Assembly: GCA_030018695.1 (NCBI GenBank)
Contig: JASEHI010000009.1
Location: forward strand, 1-55,481
Source of the DNA: Anaerolineales bacterium
Lineage (GTDB): Bacteria > Chloroflexota > Anaerolineae > Anaerolineales > Villigracilaceae
Length of the DNA stretch: 55,481 nt
Direction: 5' to 3'
Positions 15,327-24,530 of this stretch are shown one piece after another (within the stretch, counting starts at the first letter, position 1; every line of letters begins with the position of its first letter). The notes under the pieces are model-generated. The model ran no database searches, was not told the DNA's origin, and was given only the letters and a program-made list of their open reading frames with translations. The translations under genes were made by a program, and so were the position numbers.

Positions 15327-17327
15327 TTACAGCGGCCGCCACTCTACGCGGATGCGCGTGCCCTGGCCGGGCACCGATTGCAGATTCAGGCTTCCCCCAA
15401 TCAAATTGACCCGCTCGCGCAACCCCACCAGCCCGAAATGTCCCTGCGCGGCGAGAGCGTCCAGATTGTCCGGCATGGCGAACCCGCGCCCGTCGTCCTC
15501 GATGTCCATGCGCAGACCGTTGCCCTCCCGCACGAGGCGGATTGTCACCTGCCCGGCGTGGGCGTGTCTGGCGACATTGGACAGCGATTCCTGCGCCACG
15601 CGGTAGAGATTGACCGCTACATCGCCCGGCAGGGACTGGAGGGCGGAATTTTCCGGCAGGTCGAGGGCGACCGTCACGCGGTTCTGCGCCGACCATTCTT
15701 TCGCCAGGGAGCGGATGGCAGCAGCCAGCCCCAGCGTATCGAGCATGGGCGGACGCAGTTCGACACACACCCCGCGCAGGTCGGTCAGCAGGCCGCGAAT
15801 TTCGGCGCGCATTTCGTCCATCGCGGACGCGCCCCCGCTCTGAGACGTTAACATGCCCAGTTGCATATTGAGGCCAATCAGCGTCTGAAGCGGACCGTCG
15901 TGCAGGTCACGCGCCAGGCAGGCACGTTCGTCCTCGCGCGAGCGCAGAAGGCGGCGCTGCGCCTGGGAGAGCGCCTCGCGGCTGGCGCGGATTTCCTCCA
16001 GTTGGGCGTGCAGCGTTTCGATTAAAAGCACATTTCCCAGGGCAATCTCGGCCTGATGGGCGAGCGTATCCAGGATGCGCCGGTCGGTTTCACTCAATTC
16101 GTCGCCGTCGCGGTGCGGGCCGACGTTCCAAAGAGCGCGTGGCGCTCCCTGAAAGACAAGCGTCAACTGCGCGCCGGAGAGGGGAGCCAAGGCGGCGGAG
16201 TCGTCATCGAAAGACAGCGTGCTGTCTCTCAACTGCATCAGGAGCGGCACCTGGCGGGTGAGCGCCTGGAGCAACTGCTCTCTTTCGACACAGCCGGCCA
16301 GGGTGCGGGTCGTCTTCTCGATTACTGCGGGGTAGTCGTACCAGCCGCCATAAAAGAGACGGTCGGTCAGCCTTTGCAGCGCGTTTTTCGTGCGCTCGAA
16401 AGCCAGCCCCACCGCCAGCGTCAGCCCGGCGGCGGCCATCATCTGCGCCAACCAGTCGCCCGGTGCGAAGCGAATGAGTAGCAGGAACGGTCCCAGGTAC
16501 AAGAGCAAAATTCCCAGCCACAGGGCGGCATACACCAGGGCGCGGTTGAGAAAGCGGTCAATGCCGAACAGGTTATGGCGGGCGATGGCGACGAAGTAAC
16601 TCAACGGGGCGATGACGATGAAGGGTCCCACCATCCAGTCAGTCATGCGGTACGGCCACCCCATGATGGTGGGCAGAAGATACAGGACGAAAGATGGCAA
16701 CGCGGCGGCCAGGCTTCCCAGGACGATGAGCCGCAGACGGCGGCGGTCGTCTGGTGTGGCGTAAACGCGATAGGCGTAGACGAGAATGCCCACCGCCGCG
16801 AAAATCTCCAGCGTATTGTAGAGAAAACTCACGCGCAACCCGGCGTTCGTACCAGACAAACGGTAGGCCAACACGGCCAGCATCAATCCATAGACAAGCA
16901 CAAGCGTCCAGCGCCTTTGCCGCGAACTTCCCAGACGGACCGGAAAGGTCAGGTGATAGTGAAACAAGAGTGAGGCGGAGAGATGAAAACCGACGGAAAC
17001 CAAAACAGTCATCCAATCGGGCCGGTTCGACTTCTGGGGATACGCCAGAAAGAACAGCAGTCCAATCCCGATGCACTGCGTCAACAGGAAGAACAGGCGC
17101 GCCGCATCCTGCGGAAACCGCCGCCAGAGCACAAAAACGCCCACCCCCCAAAAGGTCAGCGCGACGAACAGGGCGTTGAGCAGAGAAGGCAGGGGGGCGC
17201 GCATCTGTTCGTAAACCACGTATCCTGCCAGCGCAGGCAGGGCCATTGCCAGCAGAATAAGCAAACCGCGCCAGAGCCGCTCGCGGCGATCCATTTCAGA
17301 TTTCATGTCAGGTTTCATGCGGCGCAT
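15327..17327 (-). CDS. NarL-type membrane sensor histidine kinase
   Basis: A 666-residue kinase with seven or so N-terminal membrane segments, a GAF-like middle (TRTLAGCVEREQLLQALTRQ), a coiled region, and a HisKA_3 domain with the phosphoacceptor His in CLARDLHDGPLQTLIGLN. A HATPase_c domain follows (NLYRVAQESLSNVARHAHA, IEDDGRGFAMPDN, GHFGLVGLRERVNLIGGSL). It overlaps the upstream LuxR-type regulator by 20 bases and is surely its partner. Several in-frame ATGs lie near the start (17327, 17318, 17306, 17294) and none has a strong ribosome site, so the exact N-terminus is uncertain. The signal is unknown. Confidence 0.9.
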   Translation of the reverse strand: MRRMKPDMKSEMDRRERLWRGLLILLAMALPALAGYVVYEQMRAPLPSLLNALFVALTFWGVGVFVLWRRFPQDAARLFFLLTQCIGIGLLFFLAYPQKSNRPDWMTVLVSVGFHLSASLLFHYHLTFPVRLGSSRQRRWTLVLVYGLMLAVLAYRLSGTNAGLRVSFLYNTLEIFAAVGILVYAYRVYATPDDRRRLRLIVLGSLAAALPSFVLYLLPTIMGWPYRMTDWMVGPFIVIAPLSYFVAIARHNLFGIDRFLNRALVYAALWLGILLLYLGPFLLLIRFAPGDWLAQMMAAAGLTLAVGLAFERTKNALQRLTDRLFYGGWYDYPAVIEKTTRTLAGCVEREQLLQALTRQVPLLMQLRDSTLSFDDDSAALAPLSGAQLTLVFQGAPRALWNVGPHRDGDELSETDRRILDTLAHQAEIALGNVLLIETLHAQLEEIRASREALSQAQRRLLRSREDERACLARDLHDGPLQTLIGLNMQLGMLTSQSGGASAMDEMRAEIRGLLTDLRGVCVELRPPMLDTLGLAAAIRSLAKEWSAQNRVTVALDLPENSALQSLPGDVAVNLYRVAQESLSNVARHAHAGQVTIRLVREGNGLRMDIEDDGRGFAMPDNLDALAAQGHFGLVGLRERVNLIGGSLNLQSVPGQGTRIRVEWRPL

Positions 17328-17994
17328 CTTCTGAAGAGGCCGATACCAGCCCGTGACGGATGGCGAGCAGGGCCGCCTCGGTGCGCGAAGCCACCCCCAG
17401 TTTACCGTAGATGTTGCTGATGTGGTTCTGCACCGTCCGTTTGGTGAGCACTAATTCTTGTGCGATGGCGGTGTTATCCAGACCTCGGGCAATCAGCCGC
17501 AACACCTCGACCTCGCGCGGGGTGAGCGCGGCCAGGCTTTCGGGGACGCCCACCTCGGCTTGCGGCGGAGAACCGCCGACGGCGCGGCGCACCACCTGGC
17601 TGGCAACCGCCGGGCTGAGCCAGGTTTCACCGCGCGCCGCGGCGCGTACCGCGTTGACCAGCGTCTCCAGCGCCTCGTCTTTCAGCACGTATCCGACCGC
17701 CCCGCTTTCCAGCAATCCGAAAATGGTCTGGGGATCGTTGTAAACGGTGAGGATGAGGATGGCGGTGGCAGTGCCTTTCTCGCGCAGTTGGCGCGTCACT
17801 TCCAGCCCGTTCAGGTCGGGCAGTTGCACATCCAACGCCAGCACGTCCGGGTGGAATTTGTCCACCAGGCGCAGGGCGTCGGCGCCATTCACCCCCTCGC
17901 CCAGGATGACGATATCACTGGCGGAATCCAGGATGGCGCGCATCCCGGCGCGGACGATGGGATGGTCATCTACGATCACGACGCTTGTCGTCAT
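17308..17994 (-). CDS. LuxR/NarL-family response regulator
   Basis: A 228-residue regulator with an N-terminal receiver (VVIVDDHPIVRAGM, phospho-Asp in LALDVQLPDLNGLEV, Lys in YVLKDEA). A C-terminal LuxR helix-turn-helix follows (LTPREVEVLRLIARGLDNTA, LVLTKRTVQNHISNIYGKLG). It is the first gene of a two-gene unit with the overlapping histidine kinase. Targets cannot be read from the sequence, though the adjacent surface-protein genes are candidates. Confidence 0.93.
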   Translation of the reverse strand: MTTSVVIVDDHPIVRAGMRAILDSASDIVILGEGVNGADALRLVDKFHPDVLALDVQLPDLNGLEVTRQLREKGTATAILILTVYNDPQTIFGLLESGAVGYVLKDEALETLVNAVRAAARGETWLSPAVASQVVRRAVGGSPPQAEVGVPESLAALTPREVEVLRLIARGLDNTAIAQELVLTKRTVQNHISNIYGKLGVASRTEAALLAIRHGLVSASSEDAPHET

Positions 17995-18340
17995 CTTATT
18001 GTCCAGTGAGAATCAGACTTTCCTTTTCCATGATTGAGTCCACTGCCGAAGGCCTACTCGGCAAAAAGCAAAAATTTTAACGCGAAGACGCCAAGACGCC
18101 AAGAAAAACAAAATCTGTTACAAAATAACTGAAACCAAAGGGCATTTCAATGGACTTTCTCGAAGTAGAACCTAACCCGGACGAGCCGGAACTAAGAGAT
18201 TTACCACAAAGGACACGAAGATACACAAAGGAAAACCTCAAGAACCTTCGTGTCCCTTTGCCTGCCCTGGCGGGCTAGGCCAGGGTGACCTTTGTGGTGA
18301 AAATTCTTGCCCAAAAAACAAGGATTTCACTTGTAAGGTA
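17995..18340. repeat. Spacer with palindromic and word-like repeats
   Basis: No supported gene. It contains GCCGAAGGCCTACTCGGC (about 18043-18060), two copies of ACGCCAAG words, and an inverted pair built from ACCACAAAGGACACGAAG (18203-18220) facing CCTTCGTGTCCC and CCTTTGTGGT (to 18300). A 42-codon plus-strand frame starting ATGGACTTTC at about 18150 has a fair ribosome site but runs into the repeat and resembles nothing I know. Confidence 0.6.
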
Positions 18341-18541
18341 CTACTTCAGGAAGATTGCCAGAATCTGGTTCTGGAAGAGGGCCAGGAGGAGAAGAATGAC
18401 AATGAACGAACCGGCCAGAACGCCGATGCGCTTCAATTCACGCTTGACGATGCTGTAATCCGGGTTGAATTCCGTCCTGGCGGACAAAGAAGCTGAGGCG
18501 GATGCGGGCCGGTTGGCTTGACGTTTACTTTTCTTGCTCAT
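18341..18541 (-). CDS. Small single-pass membrane protein
   Basis: A 66-residue protein with a basic, Ser/Ala-rich N-terminus (MSKKSKRQANRPASASASLS) and one C-terminal membrane helix (VLAGSFIVILLLLALFQ). It begins 8 bases after the sortase gene ends on the same strand, so the two are probably co-transcribed. Function unknown. Confidence 0.65.
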   Translation of the reverse strand: MSKKSKRQANRPASASASLSARTEFNPDYSIVKRELKRIGVLAGSFIVILLLLALFQNQILAIFLK

Positions 18542-18549
18542 GGGTTCTC

Positions 18550-19464
18550 CTACGGATTTTGAAGTTTTGCGAAGACAACGATACGTTTGTTGTCAATCAA
18601 ATAAGGATAACAGGAAATCAATGTGAGCGTCGGGTCGCTGGTCGGCGCCATGATCTCGACCTGGGTCGGTTCGACAATCTGGCGGCCGCTGACGACATAC
18701 ACGTATTGCCGGTTTATGGTGAATGTAATAATAGTATCTCCGGGTTCGAGTTCATCCAGCCTTCTGAATACTTCTCCATAAACATCGTTGTGCCCAGAAA
18801 GCACCAGGTTACCGGTTTGACCAGGGTTGGCTGAACCAATATACTGGCCGACGCCCTTCTTCAACTGGTCCCAGCCAACGCCCTGAACGACTGGGGCATC
18901 CACCTGGATAGCTGGGATCTGGATGCGTATCGCCTGCTCTGGGCCGGGCGTCGGGATGGGCAGGTTGGCCAACGACTGCACCAGCGGGCGCAGGTGTTCG
19001 GGGATCTCGGCCTCGTTGGGTTGCGCGCCGCCGTGCGAAGTGGGCGGCGTATGGCCGGAGGGCAGGACGACTGCGGTGATGAGCGGTGTGGGCGAGAGCG
19101 TCGGCTGTTGCAACGCGGCAGCCACCTCTTGATTCAGTGTGCGCAGTAAACCCATCCCATTGAACAGGATGCCGGCCAGTCCCAGCACAGCCAGGACCTC
19201 CACAACCAGCAGGATACGATCCATCCAGCGGCGGCGCGGGGACCTGGCTGATTCAGGCAGCCGGCTTTCTTCCGGCGTCTCGTCCAGCGGGCTTGTGCGC
19301 CACTCTTCTAGAGCGGCTGGCGGCAGGTCAGGCGCCAGCATCACCGCCCGGCCGGTGCGGCGGAAGCGTTCCAGTCGCTGCCGGCAGACGACACGCCGTT
19401 TATCCAGCAGCAGGCGGCGTAGTTCCTGTTCCGAGAGTTCTTCGGGCAATTTTGGCTTGCTCAC
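18550..19464 (-). CDS. Sortase-family transpeptidase
   Basis: The 304-residue protein has a charged cytoplasmic N-terminus, one membrane helix (ILLVVEVLAVLGLAGILFN), a Pro/Thr linker and a sortase catalytic domain. Catalytic residues are the His in VLSGHNDVYGEVF, the Cys in TLTLISCYPY and the Arg in NKRIVVFA. Sortases attach surface proteins or link pilins; no obvious LPXTG substrate is encoded in this window. The TLISCYPY form suggests a class D/E-like enzyme, but the class assignment is tentative. Confidence 0.85.
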   Translation of the reverse strand: MSKPKLPEELSEQELRRLLLDKRRVVCRQRLERFRRTGRAVMLAPDLPPAALEEWRTSPLDETPEESRLPESARSPRRRWMDRILLVVEVLAVLGLAGILFNGMGLLRTLNQEVAAALQQPTLSPTPLITAVVLPSGHTPPTSHGGAQPNEAEIPEHLRPLVQSLANLPIPTPGPEQAIRIQIPAIQVDAPVVQGVGWDQLKKGVGQYIGSANPGQTGNLVLSGHNDVYGEVFRRLDELEPGDTIITFTINRQYVYVVSGRQIVEPTQVEIMAPTSDPTLTLISCYPYLIDNKRIVVFAKLQNP

Positions 19465-19531
19465 AGGCGGGGATTATACCGCACCTGTTGCGCCGTTTAG
19501 AGACTTCGGAAGTCTGGGCGCAAAATGGATA

Positions 19532-19559
19532 TTGTCAGCCTGCCCAATTGCTGTATAAT
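19532..19559 (+). promoter_or_regulatory. Promoter of the 64-residue conserved protein gene
   Basis: TTGTCA and a perfect TATAAT are 16 bases apart and lie about 65 bases before the start codon, in the divergent gap after the sortase gene. The palindrome AGACTTCGGAAGTCT lies just upstream at 19501-19515. Confidence 0.65.
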
Positions 19560-19624
19560 GAAACTATCTCATCCACCTGTGCTCGAAAGATCAGTTCAGG
19601 GCTTGCGCTGAAATGGAGGTTGAT

Positions 19625-19819
19625 ATGGCATTCAGTTATACCAATAAACGCGGCGTCATCTACTTCTTGCACGCCAAGGCGACTACAACAAAGACAGGTA
19701 AAACTCAGACGCTCTACTTCTTCGCCAAGGAGAAGAAAGCGGGCGTATTGGAGGCGGTGCCTCAGGGCTACAAAGTTAGTGAAACAGTCAATGGCCTGCC
19801 GGTGCTGAAGAAGACATAG
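19625..19819 (+). CDS. Small conserved protein of unknown function
   Basis: A 64-residue protein beginning MAFSYTNKRGVIYFLHAKAT and containing TQTLYFFAKEKKAGVLEAVP, VSETVNGLPVL and a basic end. I recognise it as a short family common in Chloroflexota and some other bacteria, with no known activity. The start at 19625 has GGAGG 7 bases upstream, so the slightly longer reading is rejected. It has its own promoter and a strong terminator, so it is a one-gene unit. Confidence 0.75.
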   Translation: MAFSYTNKRGVIYFLHAKATTTKTGKTQTLYFFAKEKKAGVLEAVPQGYKVSETVNGLPVLKKT

Positions 19820-19859
19820 CAGCCGAAGGACTACTCGGTAGAAAGGTTTGAGATCCAAG

Positions 19860-19889
19860 GCTCCCCCGCCGGATGGGGAGCTTCTTTTT
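19860..19889 (+). terminator. Rho-independent terminator
   Basis: GCTCCCC pairs with GGGGAGC around an 8-base loop and is followed by TTCTTTTTC. It closes the small-protein unit and precedes the tRNA promoter. Confidence 0.85.
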
Positions 19890-19927
19890 CCTCTGTCCGG
19901 CGACTAGAAGTCGTCTTTAGCCGAGCA

Positions 19928-19956
19928 TTGTCGTTTTGACAAGTACTGGGTATAAT
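19928..19956 (+). promoter_or_regulatory. Promoter of tRNA-Val
   Basis: TTGTCG and a perfect TATAAT are separated by 17 bases, and the tRNA begins 14 bases after the -10 element. The nearby TTGACA is too close to the -10 to serve as the -35. Confidence 0.7.
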
Positions 19957-19970
19957 AAAGCTCGTTATCC

Positions 19971-20044
19971 GGGCGGGTAGCTCAGTTGGTTAGAGCACAC
20001 GGTTGACATCCGTGAGGTCGTAGGTTCGAGCCCTATTCCGCCCA
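19971..20044 (+). tRNA. tRNA-Val (anticodon GAC)
   Basis: A full cloverleaf can be drawn: acceptor GGGCGGG/TCCGCCC, D-loop AGTTGGTTAGA, anticodon stem CACGG/CCGTG with loop TTGACAT (anticodon GAC), variable loop, T-arm with GGTTCGAGCC, and discriminator A. CCA is not encoded. It is preceded by its own promoter and followed by a short GTAGACAA word array. Confidence 0.95.
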
Positions 20045-20079
20045 CTGGGTACGTAGACAAGTAGACAAGTAAACACGTA

Positions 20080-20352
20080 ACGCGATGACCGGGACGAGTA
20101 CGTGACCATCGTTCTGACAGGGAGAAGAGGCCAGTGATTGAGAGCCGCTTCCAGAAACAGTCGCCGAAAACCACCCGCGAGCGTGAAGCAGAACAGTGAT
20201 CAGTGTTCAGTAAACAGTGATCAGTCAGTATGTGAAACGGTTGACCCCGTTATCGGCTGAAGAGTGGTAGGTCGAAATTAATTTCGACTTACAATTCGGG
20301 TGGAACCGCGTGAGTCAAACTCTCGCCCCGTGTTCGGGCGAGAGTTTTTTTA
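20080..20352 (+). promoter_or_regulatory. T-box leader of thrS
   Basis: The T-box sequence GGGTGGAACCGCG (20298-20310) is followed at once by a strong terminator hairpin (ACTCTCGCCC / GGGCGAGAGT, then seven Ts). Upstream lies a structured stem I region (GATGACCGGGACGAGTACG, AGAAGAGGCCAGTGATTGAG). Uncharged tRNA-Thr is known to stabilise the antiterminator and switch such genes on. A candidate Thr specifier ACC lies near 20170-20175. The linker at about 20190-20232 is made of repeated CAGTGATCAGT words, as in the spacer arrays. Confidence 0.88.
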
Positions 20353-20432
20353 TTTTAGACGGCAGACCGTGGAAGATGGACAACGGTCTTCGGTCCTCAG
20401 TCTACCGTCCATCGTCAAGAAAGGAATCGAGA

Positions 20433-22250
20433 ATGGCACGCTACGCGCAAGCTCAGGAAAAATACGAAGACTCTGATCTCTACCGCATCCGCCACTCGGC
20501 GGCGCACGTCATGGCGCAGGCGGTGGTTGAGATGTTCCCGGATGCCAAATACACCATCGGCCCGCCGGTCGAAAATGGTTTCTATTACGACTTCGACCTG
20601 CCGCAAGCCATCGCGCTCGAAGACCTGGAAAAGATCGAAAAACGGATGCGCCAGATCATTGCCGGAGGCCATGCTTTCCAGAAAAAGGTTATTTCCGCGG
20701 AGGAAGCCCGCCAGATTTTCAAAGACCAGTCTTACAAATTGGAATTGATCGAGGGTCTGGAAAAAGGCGCCTTCGACGAGTACGGGGAGCCGCTGGCAGA
20801 AAAGCCGGAACTCTCGATTTATCAGCACGACACGTTTACCGACTTGTGCCGCGGCCCGCACGTCGAGTCGACGCGTAAAATCAACCCGGCGGCTTTCAAA
20901 CTGATGTCGGTGGCGGGAGCGTACTGGCGCGGCGACGAGAAGAACCCGATGCTCCAGCGCATCTACGGCACGGCCTGGCGGACAGCCAAGGAACTCGAAG
21001 AATACCTGTGGTTGTTGGAAGAGGCCAAGAAACGCGACCACCGCAAACTGGGCAGGGAATTGGAAATCTTCGTCTTCGATAAAGAAGTCGGTCCTGGCCT
21101 GCCGCTCTGGCTGCCGCGCGGCGGCGTGCTCATCGAAGAGCTGGAAAAACTGGCCAAGGAAATGGAAGAAAAGGCCGGTTACGTGCGCGTGCGCACGCCG
21201 AATCTCAGCAAGGAAGACCTGTTCCTGCATTCCGGCCACCTGCCCTATTACGCCGAGAGCATGTACCCGCCCATGGAACTGGAAGGCGTGAAGTACTACG
21301 TCAAGCCGATGAACTGTCCGATGCACCACAAGATCTACGCCGCCAAGCCGCGCTCCTACCGCGACCTGCCGCTGCGCCTGGCCGAGTACGGCACCTGTTA
21401 CCGTTACGAGAAATCCGGCGAGTTGTTCGGCCTGATGCGCGTCCGCTCGATGCAGATGAACGATGCCCACATCTACTGCGCCGAGGAGCAGTTCGAGCAG
21501 GAATTCATGGCCGTGATCGCGTTGTATCACAAATACTTCGAATTGTTCGGCATCCAGAAATACGTCATGCGCCTGAGCCTGCACGGCAAAGAAGGACTGG
21601 GCAAGAAGTACGTGGACAACGAACGCCTGTGGCTCAAGACGGAAGAGATGGTGCGCGACGCGATGACGAAGCACAACGTCCCGTTCGTGGAAGCGGTGGA
21701 TGAGGCCGCGTTCTACGGCCCGAAGATTGACGTGCAGATCTGGAGCGTGATCGGCAAGGAATTCTCACTGGCCACCAACCAGGTGGACTTTGCCCAACCG
21801 GCGCGCTTCGACCTCGTTTTTATGAACCGGAACGGGGTCGAGGAGACGCCGCTCTGCATCCACCGCGCGCCCCTCTCCACCCACGAGCGCATGATCGGCT
21901 TCCTGCTCGAACATTACGCCGGCAATTTCCCGGTCTGGCTCTCGCCGGAACAGGTGCGCGTCATCCCGATCACCGACAACCAGAACAAGTACGCCGAGGG
22001 GATTGTCCAGCAATTACGCGAGCAGGGCGTCCGCGCCAGCGCGGACGTGGACGCGCAGCGGATGAATGCCAAGATCCGCGATGCCCAACTGATGAAGGTG
22101 CCGTACATGCTGGTCGTCGGCGAGAACGAGATGAACGCGGGACAGGTTTCGTTACGCGTCCGGGATGGCAGTCAGCAGAACAACATTCCGCTGGCGGAGT
22201 TCACTGAGCGTGCGAAGGATCGCATCGCGAGGCGGGCGCCTGAGCTGTAG
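20433..22250 (+). CDS. thrS: Threonyl-tRNA synthetase lacking the TGS domain
   Basis: The 605-residue class II synthetase charges tRNA-Thr. It begins almost directly with the editing domain (HSAAH pair near residue 30, later DLCRGPH), whereas many bacterial ThrRS carry an extra N-terminal TGS domain of about 60 residues. The catalytic core has the zinc cysteine in PMNCPMHH, motif 2 around YGTCYRYEKSGEL, the His in NDAHIYC, motif 3 around CIHRAPLSTHERMIGFLLEH, and a C-terminal anticodon-binding domain (VRVIPITDNQNKYAEGIV). The ATG at 20433 has AAAGGAA upstream; frames extending into the leader hairpin are not coding. It is controlled by the T-box. Confidence 0.95.
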   Translation: MARYAQAQEKYEDSDLYRIRHSAAHVMAQAVVEMFPDAKYTIGPPVENGFYYDFDLPQAIALEDLEKIEKRMRQIIAGGHAFQKKVISAEEARQIFKDQSYKLELIEGLEKGAFDEYGEPLAEKPELSIYQHDTFTDLCRGPHVESTRKINPAAFKLMSVAGAYWRGDEKNPMLQRIYGTAWRTAKELEEYLWLLEEAKKRDHRKLGRELEIFVFDKEVGPGLPLWLPRGGVLIEELEKLAKEMEEKAGYVRVRTPNLSKEDLFLHSGHLPYYAESMYPPMELEGVKYYVKPMNCPMHHKIYAAKPRSYRDLPLRLAEYGTCYRYEKSGELFGLMRVRSMQMNDAHIYCAEEQFEQEFMAVIALYHKYFELFGIQKYVMRLSLHGKEGLGKKYVDNERLWLKTEEMVRDAMTKHNVPFVEAVDEAAFYGPKIDVQIWSVIGKEFSLATNQVDFAQPARFDLVFMNRNGVEETPLCIHRAPLSTHERMIGFLLEHYAGNFPVWLSPEQVRVIPITDNQNKYAEGIVQQLREQGVRASADVDAQRMNAKIRDAQLMKVPYMLVVGENEMNAGQVSLRVRDGSQQNNIPLAEFTERAKDRIARRAPEL

Positions 22251-22268
22251 CCAGCTTCACTGCGCCCC

Positions 22269-22770
22269 CTACGGCGCAACCACCTTCGCCAGCAAATCCA
22301 ACACCCACTGCGGCGCGGTTTGAACTTTCTCCACCAGCAACGTCCGCTGCGTAAAGTCCACGCGCTCCTGACCATTATCCAATACCCAAAACGACTCAAA
22401 CTTCACCTGTTGCCCGCTTTGCAGGTTGAGCCATGTTCGCCGCAAGAAACCGCTGAAGGCTTGCGCCTCGCCGGGGTTTTGGATGGCCGCGCCAAAGGTA
22501 TCCAGCACTGTGACCAGCAGGCAGGGCGAGCCGTCATCACAGGTTGTTTCATCGCGTGTCACCCGGCTGTTGTATCGGGCGGCACTATTCAAATCCGCTG
22601 TGAGCATATCCGCCGAGAAGCGATAGCGGATGTTGTCGTTGTATCCCGCGTCGCCTGTCGTTAAGTTGGCGGAATAATTGCCAATCGTCACGGATTGCTG
22701 GATGATATTCCCGTTGACGTCTCTATCTGTCCATATCGAACGGGTCACATAACCATCGGCGTCAATCTGA
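22269..22770 (-). pseudogene. 3' fragment of an unknown, probably secreted protein gene
   Basis: The frame reads [60 protein letters not shown] and ends WVLDLLAKVVAP. I do not recognise the family; composition and Cys-Asp-Asp-Gly spacing suggest an exported protein. Its 5' part is missing and it is joined directly, in another frame, to the truncated ettA gene. Confidence 0.6.
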
Positions 22771-23765
<995 letters not shown>

Positions 23766-23845
23766 GGCGGTTGGTAATTGGGGATTGGTTGGCGTATTTA
23801 TCAAGAGCGTAATTTGTCAAAGATGCCATTGGCCTGTTGATGAAA

Positions 23846-24530
23846 TTAGAGCATTTTGCCTTGTGTTATCAAACCATTTGCTGAGATAAACGCCTCTGCC
23901 TCACTAAAAGCATTAAGAAACAAGGGCGTTCCTGCAAATGAGAGTGGCGAGACGGGACCAATGGTCATAAAGGAATACTCTCGGCTGGCTGTGTCAAAGG
24001 ATGAGTGTGGGTCACGGAACTGTTGATAGAGTTTCAAATATTCTCCTTTACCGCCTACCAATTCCTGCAATTTCCTGAACTCCGTTCCCATGCTCAACCC
24101 AAAGCCAAAGAATGAAATTCGCAATTGCTGGACGATTTCGTTGTCCAGACTGGAAAGAGTCTGGCTTAAGAACATCCAGCCCAAGCCATATTTGCGCGTT
24201 GTACGAACAGCGTCCACCAGATTGCGTTTGATACGCTGTTTGCGTTCATTGTTGTCGCGTTCTTGCGGGGCAAAACGGTGGGCTTCGTCAAGCACAACCA
24301 GAGTGTTGAGGCTTTTTTCGCCCTGATAGGAGTATTCGGCCTCTCGAATTAGAACACCCAAGAAAGCGTCTATCAGTAGTGGTTTGATTTTTTCATCCCA
24401 CACTCCTGTTGAAATTCCGCTTGGTCGTTTGGAAAGGTCAACCACAATGACAGGACGGCTATTGTTGCCAAAAGCGGTTAGAGCCTTCTTGACAATTGCC
24501 TCGATTGAACTTTTACCGACTGAACAGGGC
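23846..24530 (-). pseudogene. herA: C-terminal part of a HerA-type DNA translocase
   Basis: The frame contains GNNSRPVIVVDLSKRPSG, the Walker B LNTLVVLDEAHRFAPQERDN, VDAVRTTRKYGLGWMFLSQT (arginine-finger region) and SFFGFGLSMGTEF. This matches the second half of HerA hexameric ATPases, which partner NurA in DNA-end processing. The N-terminal barrel and the P-loop are missing; upstream the frame merges with the truncated end of nurA, so a deletion seems to have fused the two genes. Confidence 0.78.

Noticed and set aside
18150-18281. Small plus-strand gene starting ATGGACTTTCTCG
   Set aside because: It has a fair ribosome site, but after about 18 codons it is made of repeat words and no similarity is recognised.
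19936-19956. TTGACA as the -35 of the tRNA-Val promoter
   Set aside because: It is only 9 bases from the TATAAT; TTGTCG at 17 bases is the workable partner.
20415-21674. Long minus-strand frame of 419 codons
   Set aside because: It is antisense to thrS, has a composition typical of a shadow frame (Phe/Val/His-rich) and matches no family.
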